Shown here one piece after another: positions 1 through 5,846 of a stretch of 7,698 bases of DNA. The stretch comes from Actinomycetes bacterium (GTDB lineage Bacteria > Actinomycetota > Actinomycetes > Actinomycetales > Microbacteriaceae). The translations under genes were made by a program, and so were the position numbers. A model generated the notes under the pieces. The model was not told the origin of the DNA. It searched no databases and was given only the letters and a program-made list of their open reading frames with translations. Numbering within the stretch: the stretch's first letter is position 1; each line of letters starts with the position of its first letter. Location: the NCBI GenBank assembly GCA_023386675.1, contig JAEWJG010000106.1, forward strand, positions 1 to 7,698. Reading direction: 5' to 3'.

Positions 1-407
1 AACTCGTCCAGGTCGCGGGCGTCGTCGACGACGAAGGTGCGGACCCCTGCGCGCCAGGCGGCGCGCCGCCGGGGCCAGCGTGCGCCGGACGTCGCGTGCA
101 GCACGCCCCGCACGTCGCCGACGCTGCGCTGCAGCACCGGCAGGGCGGAGTCGTGGGACACGACGAACCCGGCGCGGTCGGCTGCGAGCGCGGCCAGCAG
201 TGATGGATGCGCGAGGGCGGAGACATCGAAGCGCACATCCATCCACGGCAGAAGCGTCCGCGTCTCGCGGAAACGGTCGACGACCCTCGCGAGGTCGATG
301 ACGACGACCGGCGAGTGAAGAGCGGGAAGGTCCATCGCGTCCGCCCCGGTCGCCGCGCGTTCGGCGGCGGGGCCGGTCGGGCCGGCGGATCGGGTCGCGA
401 TGGACAT
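1..407 (-). CDS. Partial ODC/DAP decarboxylase-like protein (fold type III PLP), probable pseudoenzyme
   Basis: The first 135 residues are visible; the gene runs off the left edge. The start is the ATG at 407-405, preceded by GAGGAG six bases upstream. After a low-complexity Ala/Pro/Thr leader of about 30 residues, the sequence follows the N-terminal beta/alpha-barrel of group IV decarboxylases. HSPVVVIDLARVV (31-43) matches the first strand and helix. VRFDVSALAHPSLL (58-71) sits where the family has YAVKAN-x-x-P, AGFVVS (79-84) matches its AGFDVAS, and AGVRTFVVDDARDLDE (120-135) matches the conserved 'GV..F.(V/F)DS..EL' strand. The lysine that binds PLP aligns with Ser63 (codon TCC at 221-219), and no lysine occurs anywhere in the visible part. 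Family members decarboxylate ornithine, lysine, arginine or diaminopimelate; this copy should not form the usual Schiff base. The role is therefore unknown. The fold assignment is fairly safe, but loss of catalysis is an inference. It is divergently transcribed from the signalling operon. Confidence 0.72.
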   Translation of the reverse strand, partial: MSIATRSAGPTGPAAERAATGADAMDLPALHSPVVVIDLARVVDRFRETRTLLPWMDVRFDVSALAHPSLLAALAADRAGFVVSHDSALPVLQRSVGDVRGVLHATSGARWPRRRAAWRAGVRTFVVDDARDLDE

Positions 408-498
408 CCCACTCTCCTCGGGTGGTCTCGGTCCGCATCTCCGGGCCGGGGAAGCCCCGCCGCTCGGGTCGGTGAGGTTGTCTCACATACTCGCGTCG

Positions 499-520
499 CC
501 CGGAGTGGCCCGCATCCGGG
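499..520. repeat. Short inverted repeat in the divergent intergenic region
   Basis: CCCGGA (499-504) and TCCGGG (515-520) form perfect 6-bp arms around a 10-base spacer, about 35 bases upstream of the receiver gene start. It could be an operator for the signalling operon or the divergent gene, or chance in GC-rich DNA. I see no convincing -35/-10 pair in 408-553. Confidence 0.25.
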
Positions 521-543
521 GGGTCACGAGAATCCGATTGCGT

Positions 544-548
544 GGAGG
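544..548 (+). promoter_or_regulatory. Shine-Dalgarno of the orphan receiver gene
   Basis: GGAGG lies five bases before the ATG at 554. It decides that start over the in-frame GTG at 542, which overlaps the motif, and over the ATG at 590, which has no purine-rich sequence at the right distance. Confidence 0.6.
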
Positions 549-553
549 CACGG

Positions 554-937
554 ATGAACAACCCGGGCTGGTGCGGTGATGATGTGGATATGTCCCTCCG
601 TGTGGTGATCGTCGACGACCACGAGCGGTTCCGAGCCCAGGCTGCGGAGCTGCTTCGCCTGGAGCGGTTCACCGTGGTAGGCGACACCGACACGGCCGCA
701 AGCGGGGTCGAACTCAGCAGGAGGCTCACGCCCGACGTGGTGCTCCTCGACATCGGCCTGCCCGATGCCAGCGGCTTCGACATCGTGCCCGTCATGCGGG
801 CTTTCGGGGTGGCCGTCGTGCTGACCTCGAGCCGGTCCGCCACCGACTACGGAAGGCGGGTCGCGGACAGCGGCGCGAAGGGTTTCATCACCAAGGAGGA
901 GCTGACCGGTGAGGCGATCCGCAGCCTGCTAGTGTAA
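554..937 (+). CDS. Stand-alone receiver domain protein (CheY-like response regulator without output domain)
   Basis: This 127-residue protein is essentially one phosphoacceptor receiver domain in the cytoplasm. The domain starts at residue 14 (SLRVVIVDDHERF). The acidic pair is Asp21/Asp22, the phosphorylated aspartate is Asp66 in VVLLDIGLPD, the switch residue is Thr91 in VVLTSS, and the conserved lysine is Lys114 in GFITKEEL. All catalytic residues are present, so it should accept phosphate. The sequence ends at residue 127 directly after the last receiver helix, with no HTH or enzyme domain. It is the first gene of a three-gene run: the next regulator starts five bases after its stop and the kinase follows. 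Likely roles are a phosphate sink, a competing partner of the kinase, or a protein-interaction output; the sequence does not decide between them. If translation began at the ATG at 590 the protein would lose only 12 non-domain residues. Confidence 0.9.
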   Translation: MNNPGWCGDDVDMSLRVVIVDDHERFRAQAAELLRLERFTVVGDTDTAASGVELSRRLTPDVVLLDIGLPDASGFDIVPVMRAFGVAVVLTSSRSATDYGRRVADSGAKGFITKEELTGEAIRSLLV

Positions 938-942
938 GCGGC

Positions 943-1623
943 GTGAGCGGGGGACAGACAGATAGTTCTCGCGCGCTCCGGGTGGCCGTCGCCGACGACG
1001 CAGTGCTCCTGCGTGAGGGGATCGGGCAGATCCTGCGCGCGGGCGGGATGGACGTGGTGGCGTCCGTCGACACGGCGGAGGAGCTCCTCGACGCCGTCGC
1101 GGCAGAGGATGTCGACGCCATCGTCCTCGACATCAAGATGCCCCCGACCCACACCGACGAGGGCCTGCGGGCGCTGGAGCGCCTTCGCGCCGGCGGCTCG
1201 CGCGCCGGCATCCTCCTCCTGTCGATGTACACCACGGCGGCGTACGCCATCCGGGCCATGAGCGCGGGCAGCGGCACCGGGTACCTCCTGAAGGATCGCG
1301 TGGCCGACGCCGACACGCTCGTCACCGCTGTCCGCACGGTCGCCCGCGGGGGCTCCGTCGTGGACCCGGAGGTCGTGCAGCTGCTGGTCAACGCCCGCGC
1401 GTCGGAGGCGACGATCGAGTCGCTGTCCGCCCGCGAGCGGGACGTGCTCCGGCTCATGGCCGAGGGCCGGTCGAACGTCGGCATCGCGAGCGAGCTGCAC
1501 CTGAGCCTCCGCACGGTCGAGTCGCACATCGGGCACATCATGGCGAAGCTCGACGTGGAGGACTCCGCCGAGGGGCATCGGCGCGTCCTCGCGGTGCTGC
1601 GGTTCCTGGGCCGGGACGTCTGA
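943..1623 (+). CDS. NarL/FixJ-family response regulator (receiver + LuxR-type HTH)
   Basis: A 226-residue DNA-binding response regulator. The receiver domain spans residues 12-130: acidic pair Asp18/Asp19, phosphorylated Asp63 in AIVLDIKMPPTHTDEG, switch Ser94 in LLLSMY, Lys117 in YLLKD. The IKMPPTHTDEG loop is typical of actinobacterial NarL-type regulators paired with multi-TM kinases. The LuxR/GerE helix-turn-helix covers about 158-222, with LSARERDVLRLMAEG (161-175) and the recognition region SLRTVESHIGHIMAKL (188-203). It is normal length for the family. Start is GTG at 943, five bases after the stop of the orphan receiver. No clear Shine-Dalgarno is visible, so translation probably depends on coupling. 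The cognate kinase begins four bases after its stop. Target genes are unknown; phosphorylation should promote dimerisation and DNA binding. Confidence 0.95.
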   Translation: MSGGQTDSSRALRVAVADDAVLLREGIGQILRAGGMDVVASVDTAEELLDAVAAEDVDAIVLDIKMPPTHTDEGLRALERLRAGGSRAGILLLSMYTTAAYAIRAMSAGSGTGYLLKDRVADADTLVTAVRTVARGGSVVDPEVVQLLVNARASEATIESLSARERDVLRLMAEGRSNVGIASELHLSLRTVESHIGHIMAKLDVEDSAEGHRRVLAVLRFLGRDV

Positions 1624-1627
1624 GCCC

Positions 1628-3448
1628 GTGGTCGCCACGCGGCCGAGACCCTCCGCGACGGACGCCGGCGCACCCGTCGCGCGTCCCCAGTGGTGGCGGG
1701 TGACGGCCCGTGCGCTGGCGGTGACGATCGCCATCGCGTCGAACGTGCTCCCGCAGGTGTTCAGCGCGATGCTGGACGACTACGGACCGCGTCCGCCCGG
1801 GGCCGGCTGGGCTGTCGTCTTCGTCACCGTCGCGGTGGACTACCTGGTGTGCGGCGTCGTCGCGTGGCGGCTGGTCCGCAGCGCGATCCCGGGCTGGCTG
1901 ATGGTGGGCGCCGCGCTGTTCTGGTCAGCCGGTGCCTGGTATCCGCTGGTCCGTCAGTGGGGATGGGTCTGGCCGTGGGTCGCGGGCGTCACGGACCTGT
2001 GGGCGGTGCTCGTCGGCGTCCTGGTGCTCTGCTATCCCACCGGTCGCCTGACGGCGCGCTTCGATCGCGTGGTGGTCCTGGCGGTGGCGGTCGCGTTCGT
2101 CGTGCGGCTCGGAGGCATCCTGCTCTTCTCTGCGCCGTCGTCCGCCGAGTGCGGGTGCGCGGCGAACCCGTACGCGGTGATCCCCAGCGACACGGCGGAC
2201 TACTGGCTCGGCATCGGCTGGCGCCTCGTCGGACTCGCGCTGATGCTGACGGTCGCAGCCCGGCTGATCGCACGCTGGTTCACCAGCTCGCTGCCCGCGC
2301 GCCGGGTGGCGTTCGTGATGCCGCTGGCCATCCTGCTCTGGTGCTACGGCACGGTCCAGGACTCGTTGAGCTTCGCGCTCGACTGGGACGGCGGCTGGCT
2401 GCAGTTCGTGCCGCCGATCGCGATCGCGCTCATCCCGCCGGCGTTCGTCGGCGGTGTGCTGTACGCGCGCGGGCTCCGGTCCCGGGTCGCCGACCTGGTC
2501 ATCGTCGCGCGGGACAAGGTGGACCGCGGCCTCTGGGAGTCGAGCCTCGCGCGGACGCTGCACGACCCGTCGCTGCGCGTGTTCTGGTGGGACGAGGCCC
2601 TGCAGGGCTACCAGACCAGCGACGGCCTCCCGGCCGCGGACGCGGTCACGGCGACCCGGCCCGGCCGCTCGACGCTCGCGATCGACTCCGATCAGGGCCC
2701 GATCGCGCTGATCGAGCACGATATCGCGCTGAGCCAGGACGATCGCCTCCTGGATGCCGTGTCGTCCGCCCTGCTGCTCTCCGTCGACAACGACCGCCTG
2801 CGCGCGAGGCTGGAGCGCACCATCCAGGAGCTCCGCCAGTCGCGGCTCCGCCTGGTCGAGGAGGGCTACCTGGCCCGCCGCCGGCTGGAGCGCGACCTGC
2901 ACGACGGCAGCCAGCAGCAACTCGTGTCGCTCGCGATCAGCCTGCGGATCGCCACGGCGAAGGCCGAGGCGCGCGGCGACGAGGAGCTCGCGGGCGACCT
3001 GCAGCGCTCCTCCGACCAGTTGGCGGACGCGCTGCGCGAACTCCGGGAGCTGGCGCGCGGCATCCACCCCACCGTGCTGACGGACGGCGACCTGCGCTCG
3101 GCGATCGACGAGCTCGGGATGCGCAGCCACCTGCCGGTCCAGGTGCACGTCGACCTGCGGGAGCGGCTGCCAGAGGTCGTCGAGGAGACGATCTACTACT
3201 GCGTGTCCGAGGCGCTGGCGAACGCGGCGAAGCACTCCGGTGCGCGCAATTGCTCCGTCTCCGTGACGCGCGCAGACACGACCGTCACGGTCGTCGTCAA
3301 GGACGACGGACACGGCGGCGCCCGGATCGAGCCGGGCGGTGGGCTGGAGGGGATCCGCGACCGCGTTGAGACGGTGTCGGGACGCGCGGACGTGCGCTCG
3401 GTCGCGGGGCTGGGCACCATCATCGAGCTGACGATCCCCGTCGGCTGA
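1628..3448 (+). CDS. Membrane sensor histidine kinase, HisKA_3/NarL-partner type
   Basis: A 606-residue sensor kinase starting at GTG 1628, four bases after the regulator stop and without an obvious ribosome site, so probably translationally coupled. Residues 25-280 contain eight hydrophobic segments, roughly 25-46, 60-82, 86-106, 115-137, 146-168, 192-214, 224-247 and 258-280. Basic residues fall in the even loops, which predicts both ends inside. The loop after helix 5 carries a CGC motif (Cys175, Cys177) and would face outside. Residues 285-390 look like the degenerate GAF-like linker common in this kinase class. A coiled coil leads to the HisKA_3 box RRRLERDLHDGSQQQ (417-431) with phosphoacceptor His425. 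The HATPase domain shows the N box EALANAAKHSG (528-538) with Asn532, DDGHGG (559-564) and the G box GGGLEGIRDRV (570-580). It should phosphorylate the regulator at 943-1623 and possibly the orphan receiver. The stimulus cannot be read from the sequence. Confidence 0.93.
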   Translation: MVATRPRPSATDAGAPVARPQWWRVTARALAVTIAIASNVLPQVFSAMLDDYGPRPPGAGWAVVFVTVAVDYLVCGVVAWRLVRSAIPGWLMVGAALFWSAGAWYPLVRQWGWVWPWVAGVTDLWAVLVGVLVLCYPTGRLTARFDRVVVLAVAVAFVVRLGGILLFSAPSSAECGCAANPYAVIPSDTADYWLGIGWRLVGLALMLTVAARLIARWFTSSLPARRVAFVMPLAILLWCYGTVQDSLSFALDWDGGWLQFVPPIAIALIPPAFVGGVLYARGLRSRVADLVIVARDKVDRGLWESSLARTLHDPSLRVFWWDEALQGYQTSDGLPAADAVTATRPGRSTLAIDSDQGPIALIEHDIALSQDDRLLDAVSSALLLSVDNDRLRARLERTIQELRQSRLRLVEEGYLARRRLERDLHDGSQQQLVSLAISLRIATAKAEARGDEELAGDLQRSSDQLADALRELRELARGIHPTVLTDGDLRSAIDELGMRSHLPVQVHVDLRERLPEVVEETIYYCVSEALANAAKHSGARNCSVSVTRADTTVTVVVKDDGHGGARIEPGGGLEGIRDRVETVSGRADVRSVAGLGTIIELTIPVG

Positions 3449-3451
3449 ACA

Positions 3452-3473
3452 ATTCACCTCCCGTTAAAGCACC
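3452..3473 (+). promoter_or_regulatory. Possible Pho-box-like direct repeat upstream of pit
   Basis: ATTCACCTCCC (3452-3462) followed by GTTAAAGCACC (3463-3473) resembles two adjacent 11-base units of the actinobacterial PhoP box, whose core is GTTCACC. The first unit matches 6 of 7 core bases and the second only about 4 of 7. It lies 70-90 bases upstream of the phosphate transporter start, which is the right context. The second unit is weak, so this is a suggestion only. Confidence 0.3.
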
Positions 3474-3495
3474 CGCGCCCCGATCGGCGTAGGCA

Positions 3496-3524
3496 GGGGT
3501 GGGACGCGCACCGCGTCCCCTCCC
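3496..3524 (+). terminator. Strong GC hairpin between the kinase gene and pit (terminator or leader structure)
   Basis: GGGACGCG (3501-3508) and CGCGTCCC (3512-3519) form a perfect 8-bp stem with the 3-base loop CAC. After one mismatch the pairing continues outward as GGGG/TCCC (3496-3499 with 3521-3524, one G-T wobble). No T-tract follows, so classic intrinsic termination is doubtful. It ends only four bases before the GGAAGGA ribosome site of pit. It could be a T-less terminator for the signalling operon, a structured pit leader, or an operator. Confidence 0.45.
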
Positions 3525-3542
3525 GACGGAAGGACCGACCGC

Positions 3543-4703
3543 ATGGACATGCTCGTCACGGTCGCCGCCGTGATCGTCGTCGCGCTCGTCTTCGACTTCA
3601 CGAACGGCTTCCACGACACCGCCAACGCGATGGCGACCTCGGTGGCCACGGGGGCGCTGAAGCCGCGCACGGCCGTCGCCATCTCGGCCGTGCTCAACCT
3701 GGTGGGCGCCTTCCTGTCGACGGCCGTCGCCCAGACCATCTCGGGAGGCGTCATCAAGGAGGGCTCCTCCGGAGTCGACATCACGCCGACGATGATCTTC
3801 GCCGGGCTGATCGGCGCGGTGCTGTGGAACCTCGTCACCTGGTACTTCGGCCTCCCGTCGAGTTCTACGCACGCGCTGTTCGGCGGCCTCATCGGGGCGG
3901 CCGTCATCGGCGCCGGGTTCGGCGCGGTCGACTGGGGCGTGCTGCTCAGCAAGGTCGTCATCCCGGCTCTGCTCTCGCCGCTCGTCGCCGGATTCGTCGC
4001 GCTGGGGGCGACGTACGCGGCCTATCGGATCACGCACAACGCCCGGGCGCACGGGTCCGAGGCGGGATTCCGGCACGGGCAGACGGTGTCCGCGTCCCTC
4101 GTCTCGCTCGCGCACGGGACCAACGACGCGCAGAAGACGATGGGTGTGATCACCGTGACCCTGATCGCCGCGGGCTCGCTGCCGTCCGGAAGCGCACCGC
4201 CGCTCTGGGTGATCGCCTCGTGTGGGCTCGCGATCGCGCTGGGCACGTACATCGGCGGCTGGCGCATCATGCGGACGGTGGGCAAGCGCATCACCGACGT
4301 GATGCCGCCGCAGGGCTTCGCGGCCGAGACGTCGTCGGCCGCGACCATCCTCGTCTCGTCGCATCTCGGCTTCGCCCTCTCGACCACCCAGGTCACCTCC
4401 GGCGCCGTCGTGGGCAGCGGGCTGGGCAAGAAGCTGGCATCCGTGCACTGGGGCGTGGTCGGCCGGATCGCCGCCGCCTGGGTCATCACCCTGCCGGCGG
4501 CCGCGCTCGTCGGAGGCCTCGCGGCGTGGATCGCATCGGCGAGCGTCATCGGACTGATCTGCGTCGGCGTGTTCGGGCTCGCGGTGGGGCTGCTGATCTA
4601 CGGCCTCTCGCGTCGCAACCCGGTGAACCGGCACAACGTCAACGAGACCGATGAGACGAAGGCGGCCGACACCGAGCCGGTCGCCGTGGGACAGGAGGGA
4701 TGA
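3543..4703 (+). CDS. pit: Inorganic phosphate transporter, PiT family
   Basis: A 386-residue polytopic membrane protein that takes up phosphate (in bacteria usually a metal-phosphate complex with protons) across the cytoplasmic membrane. The duplicated PiT signature is plain: DFTNGFHDTANAMATSV (18-34) in the N-terminal half and SLAHGTNDAQKTMG (188-201) in the C-terminal half. Each half also carries its second motif, LPSSSTHALFGGLIG (104-118) and ALSTTQVTSGAVVGSGLG (278-295). About ten hydrophobic segments are visible, and the C-terminal 30 residues are a polar cytoplasmic tail. Length is normal for short actinobacterial PiT proteins. The ATG at 3543 is preceded by GGAAGGA (3528-3534). The stop TGA at 4701-4703 overlaps an ATG, and a small membrane protein follows, so the two form one operon. 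A weak Pho-box-like repeat and a hairpin lie in the leader. Confidence 0.96.
   Translation: MDMLVTVAAVIVVALVFDFTNGFHDTANAMATSVATGALKPRTAVAISAVLNLVGAFLSTAVAQTISGGVIKEGSSGVDITPTMIFAGLIGAVLWNLVTWYFGLPSSSTHALFGGLIGAAVIGAGFGAVDWGVLLSKVVIPALLSPLVAGFVALGATYAAYRITHNARAHGSEAGFRHGQTVSASLVSLAHGTNDAQKTMGVITVTLIAAGSLPSGSAPPLWVIASCGLAIALGTYIGGWRIMRTVGKRITDVMPPQGFAAETSSAATILVSSHLGFALSTTQVTSGAVVGSGLGKKLASVHWGVVGRIAAAWVITLPAAALVGGLAAWIASASVIGLICVGVFGLAVGLLIYGLSRRNPVNRHNVNETDETKAADTEPVAVGQEG
4693..4699 (+). promoter_or_regulatory. Shine-Dalgarno inside the end of pit that selects the downstream start
   Basis: AGGAGGG lies within the last codons of pit. It abuts the ATG at 4700, which is too close for initiation, and is six bases from the ATG at 4706. 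This favours 4706 as the start of the small membrane protein. Confidence 0.65.
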
Positions 4704-4705
4704 GG

Positions 4706-5005
4706 ATGCGCGAACTCAGCGTCCACGCAGCCGCGCCCGAGGGGTCGTTCCTCGGTGTCGACTGGGGATCGTTCGTCGTGGTGTTCCTGGTGGCCCTGCT
4801 CGCCACCGTCGTCGTCGTGGTGTCGTACGCGGTCGCCCTGCGGCTGCTCGCCGTCGGAGCGCCTCTGGATGCGGAGGGAGGCGCCGCATCCGTCCGCACC
4901 GGCCGGCGCCCGGCGGCGGCGACCGTCGGCGCGGTGGTGTGCTTCGCGATCGGCGTCGCGGCGGTCCTCTACGGGATCTGGCTGATCGTCCCGCAGTTCC
5001 ACTGA
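4706..5005 (+). CDS. Small two-TM membrane protein coupled to pit, function unknown
   Basis: A 99-residue protein if the ATG at 4706 is used (best ribosome-site spacing), or 101 residues from the ATG at 4700, which overlaps the pit stop in an ATGA arrangement. Two long hydrophobic stretches are evident from the 4706 start. The first is about 21-48, with SFVVVFLVALLATVVVVV. The second is about 70-95, with GAVVCFAIGVAAVLYGIWLI. Between them is a polar, Arg-containing segment of roughly 20 residues that should be cytoplasmic or periplasmic depending on topology. I recognise no family and no catalytic motif. Tight coupling to the phosphate transporter suggests an accessory, stabilising or regulatory role for Pit, which is inference from position only. 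It ends 13 bases from the convergent lipoprotein gene, with no terminator between them. Confidence 0.8.
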   Translation: MRELSVHAAAPEGSFLGVDWGSFVVVFLVALLATVVVVVSYAVALRLLAVGAPLDAEGGAASVRTGRRPAAATVGAVVCFAIGVAAVLYGIWLIVPQFH

Positions 5006-5018
5006 CGCCGGGGCGGGG

Positions 5019-5444
5019 CTACTTCGCGGTCGACGCCTTCGCGGCGTACACCTGGTCGCCGATGGCGAAGCCGGACCAGCCGCCCCCGCAGTCGCCGGCC
5101 GTGGCGGGGAGACCGTCGACCGGCCACCAGCTGTCCTGGATTGCCGGCTTGGGAACCGGCACCTCCTTCGCGCAGGTGCCGGGGGCGACGTGCGACTTGG
5201 ACGTGTAGGTCATGATCGCCGAGCCGTCCTGCGTGTCGTAGTCGACGCGGATGATGGTGGCATCGTCGGGGACGAAGGCGGGCGAGCCGAACGCCGCGGT
5301 GCTGTGCGCCTTCATGTCCTTCGCCGTGTCGTAGATCGCGGACGACACGTGCGGCTCGAACGCGGTGATCACCGAGCATCCGGAGAGGGCCAGGGCGAGC
5401 GCGCTCGTCGTCGCGATGACTCCAGCGGTACGGATGCGGGGCAC
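5019..5444 (-). CDS. Small secreted lipoprotein, function unknown
   Basis: A 141-residue protein starting at GTG 5444-5442. GGAG (5453-5450) lies five bases upstream and decides this start over a TTG 12 codons earlier that has no ribosome site. The N-terminus has two arginines (Arg3, Arg5), a hydrophobic run (7-20) and the lipobox LSGC with Cys23. It should therefore be exported, cleaved before Cys23 and anchored to the outer face of the membrane by lipid. The mature part is about 119 residues and contains two further cysteines: Cys91 in PGTCAKE and Cys119 in GDCGGGW. They could form a disulfide. Other visible features are Trp106-Trp107 and a mixed beta-like pattern (TIIRVDYDTQDGSAIMTYTS, 63-82). 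I do not recognise the family. It may be transcribed after the ATL gene (60-base gap) or from its own promoter in that gap. Confidence 0.85.
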   Translation of the reverse strand: MPRIRTAGVIATTSALALALSGCSVITAFEPHVSSAIYDTAKDMKAHSTAAFGSPAFVPDDATIIRVDYDTQDGSAIMTYTSKSHVAPGTCAKEVPVPKPAIQDSWWPVDGLPATAGDCGGGWSGFAIGDQVYAAKASTAK

Positions 5445-5468
5445 GGCAGCTCCAGGGGACGGTGAATA

Positions 5469-5486
5469 GGTGTATTGCAAGTGAAC
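5469..5486 (-). promoter_or_regulatory. Weak Pho-box-like repeat upstream of the lipoprotein gene
   Basis: On the minus strand, GTTCACTTGCA is followed exactly 11 bases on by ATACACC. The two cores match GTTCACC at 6/7 and 5/7 positions. A third ATTCACC lies eight bases further. The same 11-base spacing appears upstream of pit. Chance similarity is possible in a short AT-richer gap. Confidence 0.22.
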
Positions 5487-5504
5487 ACGACGAAACTGAG
5501 CGGA

Positions 5505-5846
5505 TCATCGGCCGGAGGGATGATTCCCCGCGCCATCGTAGCGGGCCGCCCGGAGGTCGACGCGGTACGCCGCGGTGCCCACCCCCAGAAGCGGGGTGCC
5601 CTCCGCGCGGTAGTGCTGCAGCGCGATGTGCTCGTGGTTCGCCGGCGGATGCCCGCTCGCACGCACCACACGCCACCACGGCACCGAGCCGCCGTAATAG
5701 GCCATGATCTGGCCGACCATGCGCGCCGCGCGGGAGCCGAGCACCGCTGCCACATCGCCGTAGGTCATCACGCGCCCGGGCGGGATGGCGTCCACGACCT
5801 CGAGCACGCGCTCGACGAAGGGCGGCTCGTCAGAGCTCGAGGGCAC
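5505..5846 (-). CDS. Alkyltransferase-like protein (ATL, MGMT-family DNA-binding domain without the reactive cysteine)
   Basis: A 113-residue protein matching the C-terminal DNA-binding domain of O6-alkylguanine-DNA alkyltransferases. PPFVERVLEVVDAIPPGRVM (8-27) is the usual N-terminal helix. TYGDVAAVLG (28-37) holds the conserved Tyr29, and ARMVGQIMAY (41-50) holds the 'arginine finger' Arg42. The active-site PCHRV motif reads PWWRV (56-60), so Trp57 replaces the alkyl-accepting cysteine. That substitution defines ATL proteins, which bind O6-alkylguanine, flip and bend the DNA and hand the lesion to nucleotide excision repair instead of repairing it directly. Length fits ATLs of about 100-115 residues. 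The GTG at 5846-5844 is chosen because it keeps the full helix; the reading frame stays open to 6029, but that stretch is out-of-frame acetyltransferase sequence. The start overlaps the acetyltransferase gene by 17 bases, suggesting translational coupling. Confidence 0.88.
   Translation of the reverse strand: MPSSSDEPPFVERVLEVVDAIPPGRVMTYGDVAAVLGSRAARMVGQIMAYYGGSVPWWRVVRASGHPPANHEHIALQHYRAEGTPLLGVGTAAYRVDLRAARYDGAGNHPSGR

Noticed and set aside
37..557. Several plus-strand open frames across 37-557.
   Set aside because: Their translations are Arg/Ser/Ala-rich with no recognisable pattern. The minus strand over 1-407 encodes a coherent decarboxylase-like protein with a good ribosome site.
847..1734. 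Minus-strand open frame of 295 codons opposite the response regulator.
   Set aside because: It is the antisense shadow of a confidently identified NarL-type regulator; composition is low-complexity and no domain is visible.
1925..3457. Minus-strand open frame of 510 codons opposite the sensor kinase.
   Set aside because: Long antisense frames are expected in high-GC genes. The product is His/Arg/Asp-rich without domains, while the plus strand has all kinase motifs.
3420..4634. Minus-strand open frame of 404 codons opposite pit.
   Set aside because: Antisense shadow of PiT; highly charged repetitive composition and no start context.
5006..5018. A bidirectional terminator between the convergent phosphate operon and lipoprotein gene.
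   Set aside because: Only 13 G-rich bases separate the stops and no hairpin with adequate arms is present.
5445..5480. TTG start at 5480 for the lipoprotein, adding 12 residues.
   Set aside because: No ribosome site lies upstream of it. GTG 5444 has GGAG at good spacing and puts the basic residues directly at the N-terminus of the signal peptide.
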